From: a bacterium
Lineage (GTDB): Bacteria > Zhuqueibacterota > Zhuqueibacteria > Oleimicrobiales > Geothermoviventaceae
Reading direction: 5' to 3'
DNA: 64,000 bases
NCBI GenBank assembly: GCA_028275345.1
Contig: JAPWUV010000002.1
Span: forward strand, 372,001-436,000
Below the pieces are notes generated by a model. It made no database searches and had not been told where the DNA came from. It saw only the letters and a program-made list of their open reading frames with translations. The number at the start of each line of letters is the position of its first letter. The first letter of the stretch is position 1. This document shows positions 51,855-63,600 of the stretch, in pieces. Both the position numbers and the translations under genes were made by a program.

Positions 51855-51926
51855 GCGCAAGCGGCCCTCATGGGGCCATCCCAGCTCGTCCACCGAGGCG
51901 TCCGAACAGAGAGGTGTTCGTCCAAG

Positions 51927-53291
51927 ATGGCTGAAGAGAAGGCGACAATCCTGGTGGTGGATGATGACCCCTTCGTACGTGAGTTCTTGGAGCATACCTT
52001 CACCAAGCACGGTCACGTGGTGGCCACGTGCGATACGGGTGCGGACGGCCTCCGCTTGCTTTGGCAAAATGAGTTCGATGCGGTCTTCCTGGATGTCCGT
52101 CTTCCGGATAGCGATGGGATTGCCGTTCTCCAGCGGATGAAGAACCTGGGAAAGCGGGCGGAGATCGTCATGATCACCGGGTTTGCCTCGGTGGATACAG
52201 CGGTTCAGGCGATGCGCGAGGGAGCCTACGACTACCTGCAGAAGCCGCTCTCCGAGGAATCGGTCCTGCGGGTGCTCGACAAGATCCTGGAGCGGCATCG
52301 GTTGCTTGAATCCCCCGGGCTGGGCATGGGCTATCCGGTGGCACCCGGCAGGCCGGAGCGGATCATCACCCGCAGCCCCCGCATGCTTGAAATCCTGCAG
52401 CTGGTGGAGCGCGTGGCCCCGACGGACTGCACGGTGCTCATCATGGGGGAAAGCGGTACCGGGAAGGAACTGATCGCCAAAGCGATTCACTACCGGAGCC
52501 GACGGAAGGACAAGCCGTTTGTCGTCGTGGATTGCGGAGCGCTGGTGGAGACGTTGTTCGAGAGCGAGCTCTTTGGTCACGAACGGGGTGCCTTCACCGG
52601 AGCCACGCAGACGAGGCTCGGTTCCTTCGAGCTGGCCAATGGGGGTACCTTCTTCTTCGATGAGATCGGCAATATCTCCCTGACCACGCAGGCCAAGATC
52701 CTGCGCGCGATTCAGGAGAAAGAGATCCGGCGCGTCGGCGGAAGCAAGCCGATCCACGTGGATGTGCGCATCGTCGCGGCCACGAATCTTGACCTGCGCC
52801 GGGCCGTGGAGAGCGGTCGGTTCCGGGAGGACCTTTTCTACCGGCTAACGGTGTTCCCGGTCTACCTTCCGCCCTTGCGGGAGCGGAAGGAGGATATCAT
52901 CCCGCTTGCTAACTACTTCATCGGACGCTTCGCGCGCGAGCTGGGCAAGCAGGTGTTCGGATTGAGCAAGGAGGCGGAGCAGGTGCTCCTGCATTACAGC
53001 TGGCCGGGTAACGTGCGCGAGCTGGAAAACGCCATCGAACGCGCCCTTGTCCTCGAGGATACGGACCGCATCCAGGTTTCGAGCCTGCCGGAGCACCTCG
53101 TCAGGGCAGCCGACAGGGATCGGATTGTGGATCTGGAACCCAGCATCCGGCCCTTACGGGAGATGGAGCGAGACTACATCGCCCTGGCTCTGAAGAAGGC
53201 CGGGGGGAATATCTCCAAGGCAGCCCGACTTCTGGAGATCGATCGCAAGACCCTCTACGCCAAGATCCGCCGGTACGGACTCGGGAGTTAG
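51927..53291 (+). CDS. NtrC-family sigma-54-dependent response regulator
   Basis: 454 residues from the ATG at 51927. Order: receiver domain (ILVVDDDPFVREFLEHTFTK, acceptor Asp in VFLDVRLPDSDG), AAA+ domain (Walker A GESGTGKE, sigma-54 contact loop GAFTGA, Walker B GGTFFFDEIG, arginine finger region EDLFYRLTVFPVYLPPLRER), and a Fis-type helix-turn-helix (GNISKAARLLEIDRKTLYAK). It activates sigma-54 promoters when phosphorylated, probably by the adjacent [FeFe]-hydrogenase-like kinase. The candidate sigma-54 site before the hydrogenase operon is a likely target. The 366-base spacer after it (53292-53657) shows no further gene, promoter or terminator that I can support. Confidence 0.93.
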   Translation: MAEEKATILVVDDDPFVREFLEHTFTKHGHVVATCDTGADGLRLLWQNEFDAVFLDVRLPDSDGIAVLQRMKNLGKRAEIVMITGFASVDTAVQAMREGAYDYLQKPLSEESVLRVLDKILERHRLLESPGLGMGYPVAPGRPERIITRSPRMLEILQLVERVAPTDCTVLIMGESGTGKELIAKAIHYRSRRKDKPFVVVDCGALVETLFESELFGHERGAFTGATQTRLGSFELANGGTFFFDEIGNISLTTQAKILRAIQEKEIRRVGGSKPIHVDVRIVAATNLDLRRAVESGRFREDLFYRLTVFPVYLPPLRERKEDIIPLANYFIGRFARELGKQVFGLSKEAEQVLLHYSWPGNVRELENAIERALVLEDTDRIQVSSLPEHLVRAADRDRIVDLEPSIRPLREMERDYIALALKKAGGNISKAARLLEIDRKTLYAKIRRYGLGS

Positions 53292-53657
53292 GCCGAGAGT
53301 CTCCGGAGCTGAGGCAGACGGCGTGAAAGCTCGGCTGAGGCACGGCTTTGCGGGGATCCATGCACGCTGATCCATCGGGGCTCTGGGCCTTGTGAGCAGA
53401 TCGAAGGCGAATCTCGCGCGGACGTTCCGCGCAGGGAAGAGGGCCCGGGCGTCACAGTACTCCCGGAGTTGGCGCTTCGAATTGGTGTCCGCCGTGCGGG
53501 CCGACGTTGGCGGCTCGCTCCTGCGGATGGTAGGTCAAGGCGGCCGCAACAAACATCTTGAATCTGAACTGCCCTCTTGGTATGTTCTCCCCGCAGCGGG
53601 AGGCTCGGGAGACCGGATCGGCGCTTGGGACAGAGACGAAAGCACGACAACAGGCGG

Positions 53658-55217
53658 ATGGCGAGAAAGGGTAGGTCAGAGACGGCGGTGAGGCGACGGG
53701 GGCTGTGGTTCGCACTGGGTCTGGTGGTTGGACTTGCGTTCGCAGTGGGCTGGGAGGTAGCACACACCGTCACTTCGACGGATACGTTCTGCGAATCTTG
53801 CCATGCCCATCCGCAGGCCACAAGTTCCTGGAAAGGGTCCACTCACTATCGCAATCCGAGCGGGGTGGTCACGCACTGCGTTGAGTGCCACCTGCCGCCG
53901 GGTGGCTTGTATCGGGTGCGGGAGAAGCTGCGGTTAGGAGCCAAAGACCTTTTCGCCAAGATCTTCAGGGACGAGGGCAAGATCGATTGGACGCTGAGGT
54001 CGCGGCTGACGCACGCGATTTCGTACACGTACGATGCTTCCTGCATTCGCTGCCACAGGGACCTCTTCCCCTCGGGAATGAGCAAGAAGGGCGAGCAGGG
54101 CCACATCCATTACCTTCAGCACGCGAGCCAGGTCCGCTGCATCAATTGCCACCTTGGAGTAGGGCACGGCGCCAAGGCCGAGACGACAGGCGTCGCGGCA
54201 GAACGAGCTCCCAGCCAGCCTTACCGTCCGGCCCCTGCCTCCGGCGATGGCGAGAGCTTCGCAGACTACGTCGAGGTGATCCCCGGCACGGGGGTCACTT
54301 TCGAGATGGTGGCGATCCCGGGGGACACCTTCCTGATGGGCAGTCCGGAGGATGAGGAGTACCGTCGGAGCGACGAAGGGCCGGTCCGCAAGGTGTATGT
54401 GGATAGCTTCTGGATCGGGCGAACGGAGGTGAGCTGGGCGGAGTACGACGCCTTCTGCAGGGCAACCGGGACGAAGGCCAGCCGTTACGCCTCCTCGGCG
54501 GATGTGGATGTGGAAACCGGCCCGACGCCTCCCTACGGTTCACCGGACCAGGGCTGGGGAAGAGGCGAGCGCCCGGCGATCACCATGACCTGGCACGCGG
54601 CTATGAAATACTGTGAGTGGTTGTCGAAGGTCACGGGCCGAGTGTATCGGCTGCCGACCGAAGCGGAATGGGAATACGCTTGCCGGGGTGGGACGCAGGG
54701 GCCGTACTATTTCCCCGGCCGTCCTTCGAAATACAGCCGGCGGAGCCTGCGGGGGCGTCTCCTCGGGCCGGACACGTCGCAGATCTCCGCGTACGTCTGG
54801 TACGCCGAGAATAGCGGCCAAAGGACCCATCTGCCATACACGAAGAAACCGAACCCCTTTGGCCTCTTCAACATGCTGGGCAACGTGAGGGAGTTCTGCC
54901 TTGATTGGTATTCACCGGATGCCTATGCACTGGAGCCCGCTCGGGAAGTCCTAGTGAATCCCAAAGGGCCCCCGACCGGCACAGAACACGTTGTGCGGGG
55001 AGGCTCGTTCCTGAGCGACGCGGCCGACCTCCGCTGCGCCGCCCGAGATCATACGCGCCACGATCAGTGGCTGCTCACCGATCCTCAGGTACCGAAAAGC
55101 ATCTGGTGGTATTCGGACTGCATCGACGTGGGTTTCCGAGTGGTGCGCGAATGGCGTCCCCGCACGGGTACGCCGCAAGAACGCGCCGCGCCGAAGGACC
55201 GACTTGCTGTGAAATGA
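53658..55217 (+). CDS. Fusion of a NapC/NirT-type tetraheme cytochrome and an FGE-like (SUMF1) domain
   Basis: 519 residues from the ATG at 53658. One N-terminal transmembrane helix (WFALGLVVGLAFAVGWEVAH) is followed by four CxxCH hemes: FCESCH, HCVECH, SCIRCH and RCINCH, as in NapC/NirT/NrfH quinol dehydrogenases. A Ser/Pro-rich linker of about 30 residues leads to a formylglycine-generating-enzyme-like domain: MVAIPGDTFLMGSPEDEEYR, WIGRTEVSWAEYDAFC, YRLPTEAEWEYACRGGT and HVVRGGSFLSDAADLRCAAR. The catalytic Cys pair of true FGE is not evident, since the usual first Cys is replaced after RGGSFL. The soluble domain would be periplasmic and may bind a partner. It follows the regulator genes by 366 bases. 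Confidence 0.87.
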   Translation: MARKGRSETAVRRRGLWFALGLVVGLAFAVGWEVAHTVTSTDTFCESCHAHPQATSSWKGSTHYRNPSGVVTHCVECHLPPGGLYRVREKLRLGAKDLFAKIFRDEGKIDWTLRSRLTHAISYTYDASCIRCHRDLFPSGMSKKGEQGHIHYLQHASQVRCINCHLGVGHGAKAETTGVAAERAPSQPYRPAPASGDGESFADYVEVIPGTGVTFEMVAIPGDTFLMGSPEDEEYRRSDEGPVRKVYVDSFWIGRTEVSWAEYDAFCRATGTKASRYASSADVDVETGPTPPYGSPDQGWGRGERPAITMTWHAAMKYCEWLSKVTGRVYRLPTEAEWEYACRGGTQGPYYFPGRPSKYSRRSLRGRLLGPDTSQISAYVWYAENSGQRTHLPYTKKPNPFGLFNMLGNVREFCLDWYSPDAYALEPAREVLVNPKGPPTGTEHVVRGGSFLSDAADLRCAARDHTRHDQWLLTDPQVPKSIWWYSDCIDVGFRVVREWRPRTGTPQERAAPKDRLAVK

Positions 55218-55238
55218 ACCGTAGCGGAGAGGGATGCA

Positions 55239-56572
<1,334 letters not shown>

Positions 56573-56573
<1 letters not shown>

Positions 56574-58075
56574 TGAGCAGGACTCAGACGATCTTGCTGA
56601 TCTTTGTGGCGCTAGTCTCCGCAACGTGCGCACGACAGCGAGGTGGCCGGAACATGGTGCTGCTTCCCGTAAAGGATGATCCCACGGTGTCATTCCGCAT
56701 CGTCTTTCGGGTTGGATCGCAGAACGATCCGCGCGGCAAAGAAGGGCTTGCCGCGCTCACGGCCGCCCTGATCACAGAGGGCTCGACTCAGAAACACTCC
56801 TACGAGGAAATCCTCGACCTGCTGTACCCGATGGCTGCGTCCATCTCGGAGCAGGTGGACAAAGAGGTCACCGTGTTCATGGGAAGGGTGCACAAGGACC
56901 ACCTCGATCGCTATTATTCCCTTCTCAAAGAGGTGATCTCCGAGCCGGCCTTCCGAGAGGACGACTTCCAACGCATCAAGACCGATTTCCTGAACCACAT
57001 CCAGAACACCTTACGCTACGCCGATGATGAAGAGCTTGGGAAGGAGGCCCTTTCCAGCTTCATCTTTCGGGGCACCCCATACGAGCATCTCGAAGAGGGC
57101 ACGGTTACCGGGCTCAAGTCCATTACCTTGGATGATGTTCGCGACTTCTACCGGAAGCACTACATCCGGGAGAACGTCCTGATTGGGTTGGGGGGTGGGT
57201 TCGACCAGGCCTTCGCCAATCGGGTGAAGGCCGACTTCGCCTCGTTGCCCTCCGGCAGCCTCGAAACGGTTCCCGCTCCGAAACCGCAGCCCTTCGAGGG
57301 CCTTCATGTGCAAATCATCGAAAAAGACGTGAATGCCACGGCGATTAGCTTCGGTTTCCCCATCGAGGTCCTTCGTGGGAGCCGTGATTTCTACGCATTG
57401 GCGGTTGCCACCTCTTGGCTGGGTGAGCACCGGAATTCCTTCTCCCATCTCTACCAAGTGATCCGGGAGGCCCGGGGTCTGAACTACGGGGATTACGCCT
57501 ACATTGAGCATTTCCCCGACGGCGGTCGCCGCCAGTTCCCTCCGCCGAACGTGCCCCGGCGCAAGCAGATCTTCCAGATTTGGATCCGCCCTGTGCCGAA
57601 CGAAGCCAGGCTGTTTGCCTTCCGTGCCGCCCTGCGCGAGCTCCAGAAGCTTGTCGACAACGGCATGACGCCGGAGCAGTTCGAACTGACGCGCAAGTTC
57701 CTCAAAGGCTACATCCTGCACTACGCGCCCACCACCTCCCTTCGTCTCGGCTACGCGCTGGACGACCACTTCTACGGCATTGACCGGAGTCACCTGGAGC
57801 TCTTTCGAAAGCTGCTCGACGAATTGACCTTGGACGAGGTGAACGCGGCCATTCGCAAGCACCTCCAGTACAGGAACCTGAAGGTGGTATTCGTGACCCG
57901 GGACGCTGCGGCCCTGAAAGAGGCTCTAGTTTCCAATGCCCCGAGTCCCATTACCTACGCTACTCCCAAGCCAGCGGAGGTCCTCGAGGAGGACAAGGAG
58001 ATCGCTACCTACCCCGTTGCCGTTCGCCCCGAGAATGTGGAGATTGTGCCCGTGGATTCCGTCTTCGAGAGGTAG
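56573..58075 (+). CDS. M16 family peptidase-like lipoprotein, non-catalytic partner
   Basis: 500 residues from the ATG at 56573, with AGGAG seven bases upstream. A lipoprotein signal ends in VSATC. The M16 fold is recognisable (TVSFRIVFRVGSQNDPRGKE, GLAALTAALITEGSTQ), but the HxxEH position reads K-E-G-L-A, so no zinc site is formed. The later Arg/Tyr pair region is present (HYAPTTSLRLGYALDDHFYG). In two-subunit M16 enzymes the non-catalytic chain closes the chamber and helps bind the substrate. Genes are coupled by a one-base overlap. Confidence 0.92.
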
Positions 58076-58135
58076 CAGGCTCGCGGGGGTGAAGGCAATG
58101 CGGGCCGTTAGACATAAGGCGAAGGAGGCTTGACC

Positions 58136-59434
58136 ATGGCGACGAATCCAATCAGCCGGCGCGAATTTGTGGGGACTTTGGCCGTGGGGACCTCTCTGCT
58201 TCTGGCGTGCGCCAAAGCCGCCAAACGCACATACGAATTCCCCCCGCTCCTGGATAAGGCTCCGGACGGTCCGAAGCTCCGGGCAGGACTCGTCGGGTGC
58301 GGAGGGCGAGGTACGGGGGCAGCGCTGGATTTCCTCCAGGCGGGGCCCAATCTGGAGATCGCGGCTCTGGCCGACGTCTTCCAGGATCGAATCGACGCCT
58401 GCCGAGCGAGGTTGAAAGAGAAGGCTGGCGTCGAAGTCCCCGACCGGAATTGCTTTGTGGGCTTCGATGCATATCAGAAGCTCATAGAGTCCGGAGTTGA
58501 TGTGGTCATTCTGGCCACGCCCCCTCATTTCCGTCCAGAGCATTTTGCCGCTGCCGTGGAGGCCCGGAAACATGTTTTCATGGAAAAGCCGGTCGCGGTC
58601 GACGCCGTCGGCGCACGGTCGATCATCGACACGGCGACGAAGGCCCGAGCTCTCGGATTGACGGTGGTCACGGGCACTCAGCGGAGACATCAACGGGAGT
58701 ACATTGCCACGTTCAAGCGCGTGCTGGACGGAGCCATTGGCGAGATCACAGCGGCGCGTTGCTACTGGAATGGGGGACAACTGTGGTATCGGCTTCGCCA
58801 ACCCGGCTGGTCCGACATGGAATGGATGCTCCGGGATTGGGTCAATTGGCGCTGGTTATCCGGCGACCACATCGTGGAGCAGCATGTTCACAACATCGAC
58901 GTGATCAACTGGTTCTGCGGTATGCATCCGGTGAAAGCTGTTGGCGTCGGCGCCCGGATGCGAAGGGTGACGGGTGACCAGTACGACTTTTTCAGTGTCG
59001 ACTTTGAGATGCCGAACGGGATCCACGTGCACAGCATGTGCCGGCAGATCAACGGATGCGCCAACGACGTGTCCGAATGGATCGTCGGCACGAAGGGCTA
59101 CACGAACTGCAAGGACACCATCTTCAATCGGAAAGGGGAAGTAGTTTGGAAGTACGAAGGCCCCAAGGTGAATCCTTACGTTCAGGAGCACATCGACTTG
59201 GTGACGTCCATTCGAACCGAAAAAGCTTTCGTGGAAGCGGAAAACACGGCTATCTCAACCTTGGTGGCCATTATGGGTCGAGAATCTGCCTACACCGGCA
59301 GACTAGTCACTTGGGAGGAGATCATGGCCTCCGAGACACGGCTCGGCCCGACGCAATACGCGATGGGGCCGGTAAACATGTCAGTGGAAATCCCGGTGCC
59401 GGGTACGCCAGGGCCTGAAGCCGGCGGGGCCTGA
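58136..59434 (+). CDS. Tat-exported Gfo/Idh/MocA family oxidoreductase
   Basis: 432 residues from the ATG at 58136, with AAGGAGG seven bases upstream. The twin-arginine signal is SRREFVGTLAVGTSLLLACA. The Rossmann motif is LRAGLVGCGGRGTGAALDFL, and the family EKP motif is in KHVFMEKPVAVDAVGA. The substrate-binding half includes SGDHIVEQHVHNIDVINWFC. Such enzymes oxidise or epimerise sugars with bound NAD(P). Export with its cofactor by Tat, and the next gene (also Tat-exported), suggest that the two act together on extracytoplasmic sugars. Confidence 0.92.
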   Translation: MATNPISRREFVGTLAVGTSLLLACAKAAKRTYEFPPLLDKAPDGPKLRAGLVGCGGRGTGAALDFLQAGPNLEIAALADVFQDRIDACRARLKEKAGVEVPDRNCFVGFDAYQKLIESGVDVVILATPPHFRPEHFAAAVEARKHVFMEKPVAVDAVGARSIIDTATKARALGLTVVTGTQRRHQREYIATFKRVLDGAIGEITAARCYWNGGQLWYRLRQPGWSDMEWMLRDWVNWRWLSGDHIVEQHVHNIDVINWFCGMHPVKAVGVGARMRRVTGDQYDFFSVDFEMPNGIHVHSMCRQINGCANDVSEWIVGTKGYTNCKDTIFNRKGEVVWKYEGPKVNPYVQEHIDLVTSIRTEKAFVEAENTAISTLVAIMGRESAYTGRLVTWEEIMASETRLGPTQYAMGPVNMSVEIPVPGTPGPEAGGA

Positions 59435-59508
59435 GGTGCATCCGTTTCCGCCGGTTGAAGCCCTCAGCGGGGGTGCTCGGTCGTGGAAACTGCCTAACGG
59501 AGGGAGCC

Positions 59509-60405
59509 ATGAGCCTGAACCGAAGGGAGTTTTTGGCGACATCGGCAGTTACGGGTCTGGCTGCAGTTCTGCCCGGCGCAGCCTGGGCAGCTTCTGGTGC
59601 GGAACCAGCGCGGAAAGCAGTGCTCAAGCTCTCATGTCAGGAGGGCGTTGCCCCGGGCCGTGACCTGGGCGAGAAACTGGATCTCCTGGAAAAGTGGGGA
59701 TTCGAAGGGATCGAGCCGCACGGGCGTGGTCTCGCTGATAGGATCGGCGAATTCCAGAACGCACTTCGCGGAAGGAGGATCCGCGTAAGCGCCGTCTGCG
59801 CCGGATTCGAAGGAGTTCCCATCTCTTCCGATCCAGAGGAGCGGGAGAAAGCCCGGAAATCCATCAAAGAGCTCCTGGAAGTGGCGGGTGCACTGGGGGC
59901 CACGGGGCTGATCGTTGTCCCGGCATTCAACCGGCAACCAGCGATGCCCCACCAGGAAGCACGACAGTTCCTCGTCGAGGATTTCCTACCCGATGTTGGA
60001 GAACACGCCCACAAGCACGGGACCCGCGTTCTTTTGGAGCCGCTGAACCGGCGCGAAGCCTACTTCCTTCGCCTTGTTGCGGATGCGGCGGCCATCTGCC
60101 GGGACAGCGGGAGCCCCGGCGTGGCGTGTATGGGAGATTTCTGGCACATGACGTGGGAAGAGACTAGCGACCTCGGCGCCTTCATTTCCGGAGGCGCCTA
60201 CCTGCACCACGTCCACATCGCCAGCCGAAAGCGCCGCAAGATGCCCGGCGAGGACGAGGGGGACGACTACGTGCTCGGTTTCCGCGGTCTGAAATGGATC
60301 GGCTATCAGGATTTCGTGAGCTTCGAGTGTGGCTCCGAGGGGGATAAGATGCAGACCATACCCGCCGCGGTGAAGCTATTGCGGGAGCAGTGGCGGAGAG
60401 CGTGA
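59509..60405 (+). CDS. Tat-exported TIM-barrel sugar isomerase/epimerase-like protein
   Basis: 298 residues from the ATG at 59509, with GGAGG upstream. The Tat signal is NRREFLATSAVTGLAAVLPG. The xylose-isomerase-like TIM barrel has EKWGFEGIEPHGRG, SAVCAGFEGV, GLIVVPAFNRQP, TRVLLEPLNRREAYF (metal-binding Glu), MGDFWHMTWEE (Asp/His) and YLHHVHIASRKRRK (His), with a final Glu in FVSFECGSEG. Metal ligands are therefore in place. The reaction may be hydroxypyruvate isomerase- or epimerase-like. It follows the oxidoreductase gene by 74 bases. Confidence 0.88.
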   Translation: MSLNRREFLATSAVTGLAAVLPGAAWAASGAEPARKAVLKLSCQEGVAPGRDLGEKLDLLEKWGFEGIEPHGRGLADRIGEFQNALRGRRIRVSAVCAGFEGVPISSDPEEREKARKSIKELLEVAGALGATGLIVVPAFNRQPAMPHQEARQFLVEDFLPDVGEHAHKHGTRVLLEPLNRREAYFLRLVADAAAICRDSGSPGVACMGDFWHMTWEETSDLGAFISGGAYLHHVHIASRKRRKMPGEDEGDDYVLGFRGLKWIGYQDFVSFECGSEGDKMQTIPAAVKLLREQWRRA

Positions 60406-60522
60406 ATCACTTGGCAGCGGGGGAAAGCCACGCGAGCTCCGCCCGACGCTGGGCATGCGGCCGCGCACGCCGATGGGTGTCTGCGCGCCCGTGGGATTCG
60501 AGGTGTCCAAAGCCAGTGGGGC

Positions 60523-60542
60523 TCTCCCGGATTCACGGGAGG
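60523..60542 (+). repeat. Inverted repeat before the M28 peptidase gene
   Basis: TCTCCCG (60523-60529) and CGGGAGG (60536-60542) form a 7-bp stem with a 6-base loop, in the 256-base spacer after the isomerase-like gene. No U-tract follows, so termination is uncertain. No promoter was found in the spacer. Confidence 0.35.
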
Positions 60543-60661
60543 CCAGGGCGGGGTCTCAAGGAGTGCAAAGCCCGGGAGCCGATTTGCATAAGGCGACAGG
60601 CGCTGGACTCGCTAAGCAGGGGGCTTGCGGGAAAGCAGACTCGGACTGGATCGGAGGGAAC

Positions 60662-63600
60662 ATGAGGAGAAATCTACCCTGGATCTGTGCGTCGGCTCTG
60701 TTGGTAGTTGGCCTCGCTGCCGGAAGCGAGCCACTGGCGGCGTCTCCGAGCGACACACTGCTCGTTTTCCTGCGGGGGGCCAACCTCGCCCGCGTGAGAG
60801 ACATCCCCTCCTTCGCTGCTCTTCACTTCAGCGACTCGCGAGTCTTTGGCAAAGTGGCGGCGGTGGACACCCATCTGTTGCGAACCGCGGCCGAGCACTT
60901 GGAAGTGGTCGAAGAAGTCCCCGCTGGAAAGCCGTTGTATTGGGCTCGAGCAGCAGGACCGGGTCAGCCTCTTCCGGAGGGAGTTCCGGTACGGGTGCTT
61001 GTGCGGTCCGATGGAGAGCTGCTCGTGCAGGCGGAACCGTCAGCCGCCGCCGAGCTTGCATCGGCCGGCTTCCAGCTGGAGCTAGTACAAAGGTACCCAA
61101 AGCCTCTGCCGCCAGAGACGGCTCCGCATTTCTGGATACCAGTGGCTTACGACACCCTCGTGCAGCGCATTGCGGACGAAGTGTCGGCCGTGAGCCTGCG
61201 GCAGATTGTGGCAAGACTTCAGGCCTTCCAGACGCGCTACACGTACTCGGACTCCATCATTTCTGCAGGGAAGTGGCTCTTCGATCAGTTCAGGAGTTTC
61301 GGCTACGAGGAAGTGTATTTCGACTCGTTCTACGTCGACGGCAGGCCCCATCGCAACGTCATTGCTATCAAGCGAGGCCTGTTCTACCCCGATAGCGTGA
61401 TCATGCTGGGTGGTCATTACGACTCCATCGTGCTCGGGACTGGAGCCAATCCGTCTGTCTGGGCTCCGGGCGCGGACGACAACGCATCGGGAACCGCAGC
61501 GGCTCTGGAAGCCGCAAAGATCCTCGCGGAACACCGGTTCGAGGCCACAATCCAATTCGCCTGCTGGGACGCGGAAGAGATCGGGCTGGTGGGAAGCACG
61601 TCCTATGCGCAGAAGCTGGCTCAACGGAAGAGGCCGCTCAGTTTCTACATGAACTTCGACATGATCGGGAATCTGGACCGAAACGACCCGGAATGGGACG
61701 TCACGATTTTCACCGACGAGCGCGCGCGGCCTTACGCGGAATTCATCGCGGAGGTAGCTCGCCTGTACACGCCGCTCGTCCCGTACATTCCGGGAAACAG
61801 CGGGGGCAGTGATCACAGGCCCTTCCAGCTCCTGGGGTATCCGGCCCTTTACGTGCAGGAAGGTGACTTCAGCCCCCATTGGCACCGACCGACGGACACC
61901 TTGGAGAACATGAATTTCGAGTACATGCGCGACGTGGTAAGGACCGGAGTGGCTGCAGCGATTCATCTTGCGGGTTTAGCCGACGGCTTCGGCGACGTTC
62001 CGTACGTGAAGTATCTGTCCCACAAATTCGATGACGATCCGCTGGGCCTGAGCGCCGGAAATGGGAATGGTTACGCTGACGCGGGAGAGCGACTGGAGAT
62101 CCAGGTGCAGGTCAAGAATTACGGGCCGCGTCCGGGCCGGCAGCTCTATGCGCGTCTCGAAACCCAAGACCCATTCGCGCGCATCCTCGTGGACTCGGTA
62201 AGCATCCCCGACGTGAATGGAGGCGAGGCGGCGCAAATTGCGTCTCCCTTCGTCGCGGAGATCCGCCCGGACGCACCGAATGGGCACGAGATCGATTTTC
62301 GGCTGGTCGTAGGCGATGCCTTTGGGCATCGGTGGACCTCCCACTTCGGAGCCACAGTACAGATGCCGGAGCTGGCATTCTCCCGTCAGGCAGTGCGCGA
62401 AAGACAGGGCAATGGGGACGAGGAGGTCGATGCCGGGGAAGAGTGGGCCATTCTTGTGGAAGTTCAGAACCACGGTCTTCGCCCCACAGGCTACCTGACG
62501 GGCATCCTCCGAAGCCTGGCGCCGACGATCCTCGTGCTGGACAGCACTGCCTCTTTTGATCCCGTGCCGGTGGGGGGAAGGGGCAGCAATTCCGCTGAGT
62601 ACTTCATCGTCAGGGTTTCTCCGGCGGCCGCTCGGGGTGAGATTGTGCCCCTTGAACTTCGTCTTCGCGAGTCCGGTGGCTTCTACGAGGCGAAGGTGGA
62701 ATTCTTCCTCGCCGTGGGCCAAGGTGCCGTGCTATTCGTGGAGGACGATGGGACGGCCGACTTCAGCGCCTTGTACGCCGCCGCGTTGAACCTGTCGGGC
62801 ATCCCGTTCCGCCACTGGGACACGGCGCATGAGGGCCCCGTTCCGGCGGACACCCTTGCCAAGTACCGTCGCGTGGTCTGGTACGTGGGGACCGAGTACG
62901 GCAATAGCCTCTTCAGGGCAGGCACGGCCACCTTGGAGAATTACCTCGCCCACGGCGGAAGGTTGTTCCTCAGCGGCCCCGCCGCCATCTTTGTGCTTCG
63001 GACCAAGCCCCTCTTCTCGCAGTATCTCCGGATCAGCTACGTGAACTACAACACCGGCCTGCACCGCGTCACGACCGAAGGGTCCAATGAGGTGCTCGGG
63101 GAAATGGCCTTCTGGCTCGCCAAGGACGGACCCAACAAGCAGGGGATGCCGACGGAGATCGAGGTATCCGCTCCTGCTCTTCCGATCCTCTACTACGACC
63201 GGAGGACCTACGAGGGGGCGGGCGACATCCGTGCGCATGGCATCGCCGCAGCGGCTGTGGCTGACAGCGGCTACCGCGCGGTCTACTTCGCGTTCGGCTG
63301 GGAGGGAATCGAAGGGGATGAGGAAAGGCGAGCCGCGCTGGTGCGCATCTTGAACTGGCTACAGGGGGATTTGGCGGGCGTCTCGGAACAGGTGGCCGAC
63401 GTCCCTATCGTGTTCCAGCTGGAGCCCAACTATCCGAATCCCTTCAACCCCCAGACGGCAATCCGCTTCACGCTGCCGGAGCGGAGTTGGGTGAAACTGG
63501 AGCTCTTCGACAGCCGGGGACGGGTCGTCCGCGTCCTATTGGAAGGCGAGCGATCGTCCGGCCGCCACGTCGTCACTTGGGACGGCCGAGATGAACTCGG

